From Struthio camelus (lineage: Eukaryota > Chordata > Aves > Struthioniformes > Struthionidae), in NCBI RefSeq assembly GCF_040807025.1, contig NC_090942.1, positions 194,116,247 through 194,180,246 on the forward strand: DNA of 64,000 nucleotides, written 5' to 3'. The first letter of the stretch is position 1, and every line of letters starts with the position of its first letter. The position numbers were made by a program, and so were the translations under genes. The notes beneath the pieces were generated by a model, which worked only from the letters and a program-made list of their open reading frames with translations, was not told where the DNA came from and did no database searches. Shown here one piece after another: positions 37,601-48,641 of this stretch.

Positions 37601-40050
37601 TTCATAGCAGGGTTGCCCAGGACACGGAGTGGTGTTAATGATGCAAACAGTCTCTATGAATCATGAAAGTGTTACTCTGTGGTGCAATCTGTATAGGATT
37701 CACTTGCCACGTTTTGTACTTGGCTCTAATGGTGCAGATTCAACATCTTGCAGCTTCCAGTTCTGCAAAGCACTCTCGACCTGTTTGTCATAGACAACTT
37801 TTACTCAAAATCTATGGGGACGTTACAGGCTGTGCTACATAGCATGCCATCACATTTGAGAAAAATCTTTTCTGGATGCTTATCACTTCTCTGTTTAGCA
37901 TTTACCTTTGCACTTGCTATAGCCATTTTCTTGACCTGGGTTTCCTTCAAGGGCACTTACCCACTTCCTTGCGCAGTTGCAAATCTTATTGGCTGGCTCA
38001 CAGGCTTTGCTGCACTTACTGTAGATACATCAGCTAGACAGTAACCCCACTGAGGAAGAGATTTGCTGATTTTTATCTGACGTTGGCACTTGAGTTTGCT
38101 TAAGATATCAAACTAAAAATCCACTGACGTAGGCGCGCTTGTAGACCCGTGTGCAAGACTGCATGGAGGTTATTCAAATGGATGATCTGTATCAACCATA
38201 AGAAAATCTTGGGTTTGATCATGGAGAAGTAGCAACCCATGCTGTAGAAATGGTGTTTGGGACTAAGAGTTGTGTCATTAATGTGCCAGTGCTCCACAGA
38301 TGATGTTTTGCAGACCTCTCCTTTAGCTGCTGAGCTGTTCTGGCTGCTGTTTTCATAGCACCAGCAACTACTGAGTCTCCTTTCTTACCAGCAGCTAGAT
38401 CAAGCAGAAGACCGAAGGGTGGATGAAGGTGATATAGGAAACTACTACTGAAGGACTTTTCCTCTGGGCTGTCTCAGTCCACAGAGCACTGCCTCAGGCC
38501 TGGAGAAACAAGAATCGAGGGGAAAGACTATACTACAAATGCTGTAAAACTGCAGTAGGACAAAGACATATTCCTGAAGGTTTGTCAGGAAAGTGAACAA
38601 AAGTGACAGCTTTTTCAGTGTGTTGGAGATATGTGGCTGTCACTGTCTGGAAACTCCAACCCTTGTTAACTAGTCAGCTGCTAAGAAACTCAGTTTAGTC
38701 ATGGCGAGTTTTACGAACTCCTTTCTCAATAGCAGAGTTTGATAGCTTTTTAGGAACACGACGACATTTTTGTAGGCTTCTTTGTCCTTGTCTTCTCTTG
38801 CTGTCGTCTTCTCTGTTTGTTATCTCGGCAGGAGGGCCCATTCTTGAACCACCTTCCCACCCCTCACAGAGATGTCTGAGCATTGCTTTCTTGGCTTTTC
38901 CTCTCTTTCCTCAAGCTGGCAGATGGTCCATGCTGGTTAAAAGTAGCGCCCTGGAGGGGCTTGCAGGAGATAGGTGCCAACATCTTAAAAAAAAAAACAG
39001 AAAGAGGTGTAGAAGGCAGTTACAGTTCATCGCTCAGTCTCCAGGGTGACAAACTTTGGAATTTTTTCAAATGTCCTCTACCAGTGTTGGGCTGATGTCC
39101 CTGAAGCCTCTCTTCCTTCAGCCTTGGAAGGGTTTTACCATCTCCAGAGCCTCCTTAGCTCTTTGGTAGGCTAAGGCATGAAATGATGGGGTCAGCCTCC
39201 TAACTTAGGAGTGAAGTTCAGTGACTCCAAAGTGCTCCCAGGCCAAATGCTAGCAAGTAATGCCAATGGGGCCTCGGCATTTATTTAGGCGGGCCAGGAA
39301 GAGAGTGGCTGGCTGCCTGATTATATCCCCTAGACAAGGGTTGCCGGTCCCTGACATCCCTGGGCCCATCAGCAGCCTCAGAGATAGAGTTCAACACACG
39401 TCGTGCCCAGCCGTTTAGGATGGAGCACCGCTGGGCAAGGGCTTCTTTGCAGATTGCCTCCGAATTTTGTATTTTTTCCAGCATTGCCTGCTTTAGCTGT
39501 AAACACCGCAAGGAAACATAACCCAAGGGTGCTCGTTCTAGACCTGTGGGTGCACCAGGGCAATGTGAACTGCAGGCCAGGATTAAACAGAGAGGAAATG
39601 CAAGAGCAGCAGAGGCCGCATGGTTAAGCGAACTGATGCATGGCACAAAGCAAGGTGGAGGAGCAGCTTTGCAGCACAGACTCGACCACATGAACTTCAG
39701 TACCATGTGAACTACACCGGTGCAAAATTACTTCTGATCGCAGCAGCTCTGAATCTCTTTGCCCATTAACTCTCTGTAAGGTGCAGCGCCGTGTGGCCTC
39801 ACCCCTCTGAGCATGACTATTCCTGGGGTGAACCTTGTGGAGTCAGCTGAGGGGACCAGCCTGCAGCGCTGAAGCAGGGGACAGCCTCCTTGGAGGTGTC
39901 CCATCGTCACTTGGAGGCATGGCACCGGGATGGCAGTTGTTCAGAGCCTTTCTGATGTTCTCCTGGGTCGTTTTGCAAAAGCTCCGCTTTGAAGTGCTTT
40001 GATGCATTGATATCCTCTGCCCTCTTTCTTCATACTCTGCAAAGTTACAT

Positions 40051-40240
40051 GTCTCTCTTTGTTTCCTGCCCATTTTCCTCCTTTCTTTTTTTTCCCCCCT
40101 TTCCTTTCTTGCTATTTTTCCCTTGCTACAAACTCTTTTGGCAGTTTCCTTATCTCCCTCCACCCTTTCCTTCTTATCTTTTTGCTCTCTGCTCACTTTT
40201 TCCCTCCTTGCCTTTCATTGTGTTTCCCATTCTCCAGCAG
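40051..40240. repeat. Pyrimidine-rich tract
   Basis: Long runs of C/T with few purines on the + strand, including TTTCTTTTTTTTCCCCCC. A low-complexity region that creates spurious Phe/Pro/Ser-rich ORFs. Confidence 0.8.
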
Positions 40241-42599
40241 CTCTGGCCCATCGGTAGGACGAGGCATCCCCGCCAATCTCTGCCTCGATGAACAGAGTCC
40301 CCTGGACCACAGGGGAGACGGAGTGTCAAGTCACTGCCTGAGCCCCCACTTTTTTCCCTTTTTTTTGCGAGCTGCTTTTGCAGCCAATGAGGTTAATAGC
40401 CGCAACTGGAGCAATGAGAGAAAGTGGGTGGCTTTCAAGGAGCCACTGCTGATTTCTCTGCAGATGCAGCAACATTTCTGTAACGTGTGGGTGGACGGGG
40501 CTGAAAGGCCCTGCCATCTACCCCTTTGCATCTGATGCTTTTCTCTGCCTTGAGCCCCCTCCTAAATCCCGCTGGTGATCCCTGTCTCCTCTGATATGAA
40601 GAAAAGCAACCAAGGCATCTCCTGCTGTTTGCCTTCCTCTTGCTATCACGTGGCAAAGGTGCATCTGATCCTAGCCGAGGTTCGCTGTTCATGGTTCAGC
40701 AGGCGCAAATGCAAAATTGAAACTACCGGTTGCTGCTCTTATCTGTTCTCATGCTGGTACATGATGCGCCTTTGACTTTAGGAAGAACCTGAAGCTGAGA
40801 CCTAGCTAGTTTCGGTTTCATTGGTGTATCCTCCTCGCAGAGCAGGGCTTGCTAATAGCAAGAAATTTTTGCATTTTCAACATAGGCTCACAAAGCACTT
40901 CAACTTTTAACTTACAGAGTCACGGCAGTCGGACATGTTTTTACACCCGTTTTACAGAGAGGTAAACAAAGGCACAGCGTTACTGTGTTTCACAACAGGG
41001 GAGAGGTTCCAGCTGCCTGGGGTTGCAGCCCCTTAGAAACACTACATTTTGAGCGCAGTCGGTATTTATATACTACATACCTTCCTATTGAGCATCTTGT
41101 CCAAACATCACCTTCCATAAAGCATTAATCACCAGTAGAGTAGGAATGTATACATATATGTCAAAATACTGCCTTACTATTATTTTCTAACAGCCTTGCC
41201 ATCTCTATAAAGCTAGTATAATGTATATAATGCTTATGCACGTGTAACATATACTTAATACATTTGTATTCAAACACAATTTTATGCATATATAAATATG
41301 CTAAGTAATGACACACATGCTTTTCAAGCATTAAATCAACAATGGAAAAATATATCTGTTTTTAACAGCAAGCCTTTATTATGTCACAGCCTCTGTGCTG
41401 ATTCTGGATGTACGTTCTTCTTCTCCTTGATGACAGGTAGCTATCAGTTTTCCAGTGAAATAAAGGAGGGGGAAAAAAAAAAAGATGAAATAGTTGTCAA
41501 GCACTGCATTGTACTATGCCATGAATTTTCCTTCGTACAGGCTCGACAGGAACCACTGAATTATACCGTAACTGTCAAGCGTCCTGTTTTTAGTTTGTTG
41601 CTCAAACACAATAAAATTATTTAATATACAAAAGCTATCATGCGAGGCAAGTCAGTTTTTCCTCAAGCGATATATAAAGGAAAACAACGAAAGAGAAATG
41701 TACCTGCAAATGCTGAAACAGTGAATGTAGGATGGGGGAGAATGTTGTAATGGATCATATTTACGACAAAACAGAAACGCGACACCCTGGAAAACACACA
41801 CACTATTTGAACTATGTTTACTTCCAGGCACATTGGCCTGTGCCTAGGGGTGGGCCGGGTGATTCAGCTAAATCTGAAACCTGATAAACTCTCGCCTTCT
41901 GTTTTTACATCACAGTCAGCGAATGCACATGACACATTAAAAACAGATATAACTACGTAGACGCCACCTTTGGTATTTATTATATTGATTCCTGGTAAGC
42001 AGCATATTTCAGCGGTCATTTTGGGAGCATATTGTACTTCAATTTTTCACATGTGTATGGGTGTTTCAGCCGACATATATTTAAATGAGTAGGTCTCGAG
42101 CGTGGATTGTAGAGGTTTGTGGGAGAGTTGAGAGAAACGTTTGTGTAAAACACTCCGTTCACTTTATCTGCTTTTCCTGTTTATGAAACCTGCAAGCAGA
42201 CTGTGATTTCCAGCAACGCATGCCTCATCTGAGTGCATTCAGTGAATACGATTTTGTCCAAGAATTAAGTAATAGCCACGCTTAGCAGCAATCTGAGCTA
42301 TATTAATCACAGCAATCAGCAAACCCATGTTATTATTTCTTTTCTTTGACTGGACAGACATATGAGCACTTCTGACGTGAACTCGTGCATACGCTAATTT
42401 AAAATGTGATTCCTTCAAACAATGCAATTCAGAAATATTGTTTCCATGATCCCCCCCCCCCACCCAGCTTTGCCCTCAAATCTTATTTGGTTACGTTTTT
42501 GCTGGTGTGTGATGAACAACCTTCAAAATTGTCCAAAAATATTTACTAAATGTTTGTACTAGTGGTTTTCAATAAAAATCCTATTTTTTTTTTTAAATA

Positions 42600-43340
42600 A
42601 GTATTCCTTACGGTATTTCTTTAAGCCGGGGTGGGCCAACCTCAGCAGCCACTAGGTCTGCATCTAGATTTTGGGAGCCCGCTGCCAGCGGCTCCACGCC
42701 CCGGCTTTGCGAGCGCCATCCCACCTTAGTCCCCTCTGGCCCGTTCGCTTCTCCCCTTCCTCCCGGCGGTGGCAGCCGCTGAGCCCTCCGGCCTCTCGCT
42801 GCCGTCGAGAGCGGGGCTGCTCTGACGAAATTGGGGAAGGAGGAGGGGGGCTGGCTGGGGACAGCTGCTGCTGTCCGATTTGGAGACTTGCTGCTGCTCT
42901 CGCTGGTGGCGGCGAGGAGGAGGAGGAGATGGTGGTGGCTGTTAAGGAGGATACAACAGCTGCTGCAAGAGCGGCGGCCCCGCTCCCCGCGGCAGGCGGT
43001 GAGTAGGTGACGGAGGCGGCGTTTGGCTGCTCGGGCAGCGCTCGCCGCGTTAGCAGTTGTTCCCCAGCTCCTCCGAGAAAACGGGGGGTGGGGGGAGGCT
43101 GCCGGGGAGCTCGCCGTGGGCTGGGTTTGGCAGGCAGGCGGCCAGCTCCGCCGCGCCACGGTGGGATGCTTCTCGTCGCCAAAAAAAATTGCCGGTGTGA
43201 GAGGCAGCCGGCGTGCCAGGCACTTGGGAAACGTTGGTGGCCCCGGTTCCAGCCGTATGGATGTAAATCCGAGAGGGTCTGGCTGCCTCCGCTGGGAGCG
43301 TCCAGGCTTTTCGTCTGTACGTAGCAGGACACGGAGCTGG
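42600..43340. promoter_or_regulatory. Orphan CpG-rich block, candidate promoter and first exon
   Basis: A sharp change from AT-rich flanks to GC-rich, CpG-dense sequence with CGG/CCG and GAGGAG/CTGCTG repeats. A TATA-like TTTTTAAATAAG lies at its left edge (about 42590-42601), and a consensus donor GCG|gtgagt lies at 42998/42999 on the + strand. An ATG in good context (GAGGAGATGG, at 42929) opens a frame running up to that donor (MVVAVKEDTTAAARAAAPLP). Long open frames on both strands follow from the base composition and are not taken as genes. It may be an upstream alternative FOXO1 promoter or a lncRNA start. Confidence 0.45.
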
Positions 43341-46300
43341 GACGAGGTACCTTCAAATCCGAAACCGATCCCTAAAAGCTACTTGGTGAAATGAATGTTT
43401 TTAACCCCGTGGACCGGGACTTGACAGACCTGGATTCAAAGTCTATCGCTGCACCTGCTTCCTCTGCACTTTACATAAATTCGTGGTGGTCCGAGCCCCC
43501 CCGTGCAGAGTAGGACTAATAATGCCTCCTTTCTCTTGCCTCCTACCTGTCGTGCCCTGTTAGCCTGCTCTGGCGCACGGCCTCTTTCTTACTGGCGAGT
43601 TCAGGAGGGTTGCAGCCCTTCTGGGACTTATCAGGACGAGCATAAAATAGATAATAAGAAGTGACAGAAAAATTTGCATCACGCAAGGCTGAATGCCACT
43701 TGCTTTGCTCACACAAGTCGCCCTTTGAAGTCAGCACTCTCCTACCCGTCGCTTCTGGCTTACGTTGAGCGGCCAGACAGCTGGAAGGTGAGGGAGGCGA
43801 ATGGTTAGGTTTAGGCTGGATTTGGGCAGATCCTGAAGGCACAGGGCCTAAAGTGGGGGCATCAACACTACAACTGTGGTGAGGGATCAGCACATCCTTA
43901 AACTCCCTCTGTGGTTAACGGGGAAAAGATGCAAGCTCCCAGCAGGTAATTCACAGCACAGAAATTAAGCTCCTGCTCCGAAACATGCTGCAGAGGAGTC
44001 TGCATTTCTTGTAAGCAGCTTCTGGTGGGTATGGAGGGCTTCAGGCTCTTAAAATTCCCTTAAATTAGGCAGCGTGCCCACACGGGACACACGTAAACCC
44101 TGCTGTGGTGGGAGGCCTTTGGCCAAGCTGCTGGACTGCAAACCAAAGTTACTCCCTTTGGAGAGACTTTGGAGGAAAATGGAGGTGCCAAACTGCCTTG
44201 TCCTTCCTCAGAGAATGAGCTTTCTCCCAGCACAGCAGCTCTTGCGATACCAAACATAAGCTGGTATTTCATCATTGCTTTTTGCTCTGTTAAAATGTTT
44301 CTACTGTCTTGCTATATATATACATGTTGAAAAAAGAGCTGTACATAGAATACGAGTGCTTTCAACTTCATGTAGTCCCTGGCTGAATTTGATCAAAACC
44401 TCAGGAAGTGAATTATGCATACTGGAGTAAAAAGACAGTAGAGACCCTCTATTTTGGCTGCCTCAAACCCAGAATATGGATAGCAGGCTATGCTTTATCC
44501 CAGTGATGATAAAAGGCAATCTTTAATTTGAAAAAAATACAAGACGACGCTATGGATGATAGGAGAAATTGCATTGTAGAGGAGTGGAAAATGGGAGCAG
44601 GAGTAGGAGTAGAGAAATGAAAAGGTGGAGTGTAGGAGGAGGACCGTGGGAGTAGAAAATGAATTGTGGTGCATCCATCAGCATTTCGGCATTGTGGGAG
44701 ATGAGATAAACTTAACGCTGTCATTTGTAGATGTGGTAAAAAACTCTTGTACTGAGCCATTGCTGTATGCAGGGAGCCGCTTGAGGAGGAGGAGGAGGAA
44801 GGCCCACCTTCGGCAGCAACCGAACGGGAGGCTTCGCTCTCGGCGTCGCGTCCCTGAGAGCGGGCAGCGGCACTGGGAGGTGCTGGGAGAGCAGTGGGGT
44901 GCAACATGCAGCTTGAGCCTCCCTCACGTTATTTATGGCGTGTGTGTGTTGGACCTTGTTGCTTTGACTCTGGAAGCGGTTGACGTGAAAGGCTCTGCTC
45001 CCAAATGCCTTGGCACGGAGAAGCATTCCCATTCGGAAAGCAGAGGGTCTCACGCGCAGGGACGGGGGCGTTACGGAGGGACTCGTTCACCCAGGCAGTT
45101 TCGCAGGAGTCAGATCAGACTGCGTTACTCATCCGAGGAAAGCGCAGAGCACTGTCTCACAGGCCTTCATCCTTCCACAGCCCTTTACAGGCCTTGGCCA
45201 GAGATTATAGCGTGCAATCGTCAAAATCCCCAGCAACGTTAGCAGTGCAGAAGCTAGCTCTGTATGTTGTATCGTGAGTCATATGGCCTGACTTGTTAAG
45301 AAAATGCGGTGTTTTGAACCTTCCGATTTTATGTTTCCTTGCTACCTACCTTGAGATCCCTAACCCCTCGCTACAAAGTGTTTTCTAACTGAACTTACTG
45401 GTAAGATTTGAACTGCAAGGAAGGATGTCAGTGAGATGTGGCACAATCGTGACAAAGCCTCTCCAAGAAGGGGAGGTAAGCAACAGCAACGAAATATAGG
45501 GCTAAAAAAGGGGGAAATACACTTGTCCTGCAAAAGGAACCAGGCTGAACACACCAGGACTTGGGAAAATCCCGTAGCAGCAATCTTCTTCCAGGTTTTC
45601 ACGGTTTGTATCTGACAACTAAAAACTATTTTTCCAACATCTAGGCATGTCAATGGAGGCCAGAGAATAACACCTATATTTTTGATTAAAAAAAAAAAAA
45701 AGAAAAAAAGCAATGAGTGCAGGATTTAAAAAAAAATCCTTAAAAGAAAGCCTGGGTAATAAATCCATTTCCTTTAGCAGGATGGGTGCCAGTCCAGCTC
45801 TTAGCCTTCTTTTCAGACACCAATGGCAGGCAAGGAAAAGAAAATGTTGCAGTGTTCTCAGGCACTTCTTTTGTTTTGGCTCCCTTTTAAACGTGTCCGT
45901 TCGCCTTACGTCGCTGGCTGCTTCTCACACGTACCACCTCTCCTTCCATTATATAATGTGTGCTTCTCCAAGTCAGGGTGCTCTCCCTTATTGCAGGGCA
46001 ACTACTGTAGCGCAGTTGTATAACACTGCCGGATAAATCTGTTCCAAGCTGAAACGTGGCATGCAAGTTATTAGGTTGAACTGGGACTAGTTTCCTTTTT
46101 TTTTTTTCTTTAACTGAAAAAAATCCCCTCTGGTTGTTTTAAAAACCGTAGGCTAAACAACATAGATTTGTGGGTTGAATCCTTTACAGGATTTGGATAA
46201 CATAGAGATGACATAAAGGCAAAGCAGCTCTGAAATTTTACAAGCGGGTGTAATCACCTTCGGCATTTTGGAAAGCAAACGTGACGAAAGCTTTAGAATT

Positions 46301-46989
46301 TGATCAGTTACTATGCACTCTTGCATATGTGCGCCAACTATATATATAGTTAGGTGTCCTCGTGTGACTTAAAAAGTGTTTTTGTAATAGACAGCGCGTG
46401 TACGTAGATGTGTGATCTGCCACTAAATTATATGCTGTGGGCCTAAATTCAGTCTCATACTCTACGTCCTTCATTATCGCTGCTCATTCTCAGAAAACAT
46501 TTTTACGGGAAAAATTTGAATAACATTACTGCTCTCTGTCCGGATTCAGAGACAAGGGAAAAGTAACATGTTCACTGGCTCACGGTGGCAACTACCCGCT
46601 CTAGCAGGTCCTTTGACACGTAATGTCAAACGTCGTGGACAACGGCGGATTTTGTGCCTTACTAACCCCTGCTTAAGTATGTTGTTAAAAGTACTGCTGC
46701 TATTTAAAAGAGGACAGGACTTCTAAAAAGCGGGGCTGAACAAGGCGCTGAAAAGCAATCGTGCCTCATCCCAGATCAAGCAAATGTCTTCTTTCTAATT
46801 TTGGACAGAACGTAACTTCTTGTTGCGTTGCCTTGAACACCTCTTTGCCCGTTTGCAGCCCTGGGAGGCAGAGGTGGCACGTCCCGGAACCGCTGCCTCT
46901 TTGGCAGGGGGGAATAAAAGCCTTCCTAAATTAAGCCATTCGTAAATGTCTTAGGCTTTGCTGGGGCAAGTGATGCAAAGCGTGTCTAA
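43341..46989. other. Intergenic between orphan CpG block and FOXO1 promoter
   Basis: 3.6 kb, mixed composition. Includes an ORF of 205 codons (44625-45242) with Arg/Gly-rich low-complexity translation and no recognised similarity, and A- and T-runs near 45688-45708 and 46099-46111. No gene supported. Confidence 0.65.
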
Positions 46990-47313
46990 GGGCGGCTTTA
47001 AACCGTCATTATCTCGAGGTCACGTACGAGCCCACGGTAGAAAACAGCGGCGGACGGCGCGGAAACACGCCCGGGAGGCGGTTTGTCCGGCAAGCGGGCG
47101 CCGCTCGGCCCGGGGGCAGCTGCGGGGGCACCTCCGGCCGCTCCGCGCCCGCGCAGCCCCTTCCGGGCGGCCGCCCGGCCAAAGGGGGAAAAAAAACCCA
47201 AAATCAAAAAAAAAAAAAAAAACACAACCCCACGCCGAAGCAGCCCGGGGGCACCGGCACCCTCCGCCGAAGCGGCCCCGCGGCGGGAGGCGGGCGGGCG
47301 GCTCGGCGCTGCC

Positions 47314-47318
47314 ATTGG
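47314..47318 (-). promoter_or_regulatory. Inverted CCAAT box (candidate NF-Y site)
   Basis: GCCATTGGCC contains ATTGG, i.e. CCAAT on the minus strand, next to GC boxes and about 275 nt upstream of the FOXO1 ATG. Position and context suit a core promoter element; the function is inferred. Confidence 0.45.
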
Positions 47319-47502
47319 CCGTCCGCCGAGGAGGAGGAGGAGGAGGAAGGCTGGAGGCGGGCCCGCGCGGGGCGGTCGCTGCAGACGGTGCGCGCCGGGC
47401 GGCCGGGTGGCTGCAGCCGCCGCGGAGGGCAGGGAGCCGGGCAGGGCAGGGCAGCGGGGCCGGAGCCGGAGGGCAGTTGGCGGCCGCGCCGCCGGAGCCT
47501 GC

Positions 47503-47520
47503 ATGGGGCGGCGGCGCTGA
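47503..47520 (+). CDS. Upstream ORF of 5 codons in presumed FOXO1 leader
   Basis: ATGGGGCGGCGGCGCTGA encodes MGRRR and stops 70 nt before the FOXO1 start codon, in a different frame. Its context is mediocre (T at -3, G at +4). If it lies in the mRNA it could reduce or tune FOXO1 initiation. It is short enough to allow re-initiation at the main ATG. Confidence 0.4.
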
Positions 47521-47590
47521 GGCTTCCCCCGCCGCTGCCCGCCGGGTCCCGGTGCTGGGTGCCGGTCCCGGTGCCGGTGCCGGCCCCGCC

Positions 47591-48178
47591 ATGGCCGAGG
47601 CGCCGCAGCTGGTGGACATCGACCCCGACTTCGAGCCGCTGCCGCGGCCCCGCTCCTGCACCTGGCCCCTGCCGCGGCCGGAGTTCAACGCGCCCAGCTC
47701 GGCCACGTCCAGCCCGGCGCCGTCGTGCGGCGGACAACCCGAAGGGGCGGCGGGGGCCGCCGCCGGGGCCGCCTCGGCGGCGCTCGGCGCCGACTTCATC
47801 AGCAACCTCAGCCTGCTGGAGGAGAGCGAGGACTTCGCGCCGCTGCCGCCCGCCGCCGGGGCCGACTGCCGCTGCGGGGACTTCCCGGCGCCCGAGGCCG
47901 GCTGCCGCCTGCACCCGCCGGGGCCGCCGCCGGGGCCGCCGCCGGTGCCGCCGCCCGTGGCCGGGCTGTCGCCGGGCCCCGTGGCCGGGCAGCCCCGCAA
48001 GAGCAGCTCGTCGCGCCGCAACGCTTGGGGCAACCTGTCCTACGCGGACCTCATCACCAAGGCCATCGAGAGCTCCCCGGAGAAGCGGCTCACCCTCTCG
48101 CAGATCTACGAGTGGATGGTCAAGAGCGTGCCCTACTTCAAGGATAAGGGCGACAGCAACAGCTCGGCCGGCTGGAAG
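47591..48178 (+). CDS. FOXO1: FOXO1 coding exon 1, forkhead transcription factor, N-terminal 196 residues
   Basis: FOXO1 is a nuclear/cytoplasmic shuttling forkhead factor that activates gluconeogenic, stress and cell-cycle-arrest genes and is excluded from the nucleus after AKT phosphorylation. The start is the ATG in a strong context (CCGCCATGG). The protein begins [27 protein letters not shown] at 19-25 is the first AKT/14-3-3 site, with Thr24 at the same number as in human. The block [15 protein letters not shown] at 68-82 is conserved. A proline/glycine-rich stretch follows (about 108-135). [20 protein letters not shown] from 137 opens the forkhead domain, continuing [20 protein letters not shown] to GWK196. 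These blocks, especially [20 protein letters not shown], distinguish FOXO1 from FOXO3/4/6. The exon ends at AAG|gtgagt in phase 0, as in human, so recognition helix H3 (SIRHNLS) and everything after it are encoded in exon 2, outside the window. It is about 14 residues shorter than human over this exon because the mammalian alanine tract is reduced. Confidence 0.97.
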
Positions 48179-48204
48179 GTGAGTGGCGGCGGGGAGGCGC
48201 CTGG

Positions 48205-48217
48205 GGGGGGGGGGGGG
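48205..48217. repeat. G13 run just inside FOXO1 intron 1
   Basis: Thirteen consecutive G about 26 nt after the exon 1 donor. G-runs near donors can act as intronic splicing enhancers or form G-quadruplexes; such an effect here is inference. Confidence 0.85.
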
Positions 48218-48408
48218 CTGGTCCTGCTTTGCCGGGGGAGCTCTCCTGACGTCCCCCCGGCCCGGCCCGGCTCGGCGGGCGGTAAGGTGCCGCCAGGCGC
48301 GCTGCGCTCGGCGCTGCGCACGCTGCCGCGGGCGGCCCTGCGCCGGCCCGGCCAGAGGCGGCGCGGAGCCGCGGTGTTGCAAAAGGCTGGGAACTCTGCC
48401 CTGTGCTC

Positions 48409-48434
48409 CCGTCCCGTCCCGTCCCGTCCCGTCC
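48409..48434. repeat. (GTCCC)n minisatellite
   Basis: About five tandem GTCCC units in the FOXO1 CpG island. Confidence 0.85.
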
Positions 48435-48494
48435 GCCGGCCGCTTGCTGCCCTGCACGGAGTTTGCTGCGCTCCGACTGCACGCTTCGGGCTCG

Positions 48495-48544
48495 CTCTCT
48501 CTCTCTCTCTCTCAATCTTTTTTTAAAAAAAAAAAAAAAAAAAA
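48495..48544. repeat. (CT)n followed by T7 and A20
   Basis: A CT dinucleotide run (48495-48513), then a short T-run and twenty A (48525-48544), in FOXO1 intron 1. Confidence 0.85.
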
Positions 48545-48621
48545 GCGTTTCAGCCCTCCCCCAGCGGGGCTCGGCGAGGGCAGGAGGCGCGTCTCGCCTC
48601 CCCCCCACCCCCGCCGGCAGA

Positions 48622-48641
48622 GGGTGGGGGGGGGGTGGGGG
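48622..48641. repeat. G-rich tract (G-quadruplex candidate)
   Basis: GGGTGGGGGGGGGGTGGGGG offers several runs of three or more G with one-base loops on the + strand, within the FOXO1 CpG island. Confidence 0.8.

Larger units (their letters stand above)
31516..42599. other. Intergenic, 31.5-42.6 kb
   Basis: 11 kb of mostly AT-rich sequence. Contains a 10-bp stem hairpin (34610-34633), a long pyrimidine-rich stretch (about 40051-40240), a C-run near 42452-42463 and scattered ORFs of up to 158 codons with no recognised similarity. The longest quiet AT-rich parts (about 31.5-32.9, 35.9-36.4 and 41.0-42.5 kb) could hold conserved regulatory elements, but that cannot be told from one sequence. Confidence 0.65.
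46990..47590 (+). promoter_or_regulatory. FOXO1: FOXO1 promoter, CpG island and 5' leader
   Basis: CpG-dense sequence beginning near 46990 and continuing past exon 1 to about 49.4 kb. Visible elements: GC boxes (CGGGCGGGCG at 47291-47300), an inverted CCAAT box (ATTGG at 47314-47318, the NF-Y type), a (GGA)n stretch at about 47329-47348 and an A17 run at 47206-47222. No convincing TATA box is near, which fits a dispersed CpG-island promoter. The start site cannot be fixed; from human leader length it would lie roughly 200-400 nt before the ATG. Confidence 0.7.

Noticed and set aside
37748-38044. 98-codon ORF with a hydrophobic segment resembling a membrane helix
   Set aside because: No recognised family, no start context or neighbouring exons; T-rich DNA commonly encodes hydrophobic runs.
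38695-38883. Basic 62-codon minus ORF as a processed pseudogene
   Set aside because: Lys/Arg-rich but no family recognised, no poly-A tail or target duplication.
40059-40535. 158-codon plus ORF
   Set aside because: Phe/Pro/Ser-rich product of a pyrimidine tract; not gene-like.
42664-43356. 230-codon minus-strand ORF in the orphan CpG block
   Set aside because: Low-complexity Ser/Pro/Ala/Arg translation caused by CpG-rich composition; no recognised domain.
44625-45242. 205-codon plus ORF upstream of FOXO1
   Set aside because: Arg/Gly-rich translation of purine-rich repeats, no similarity recognised, no splice or promoter context.
46908-46922. GGGAATAAAAGCC as a FOXO1 TATA box
   Set aside because: About 670 nt upstream of the ATG and outside the CpG island; FOXO1-type promoters are normally TATA-less.
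47020-48457. Long minus-strand ORFs (337 and 417 codons) and alternative-frame plus ORFs over FOXO1 exon 1
   Set aside because: GC-rich sequence lacks stop codons in all frames; only the frame starting at 47591 carries FOXO1 homology, and it ends at a consensus donor.
46958-48526. 522-codon ORF that includes FOXO1 exon 1 in frame with an earlier ATG
   Set aside because: Residues before MAEAPQ are low-complexity leader translation, and FOXO1 starts at 47591 by homology and Kozak context; after 48178 the frame reads into the intron.
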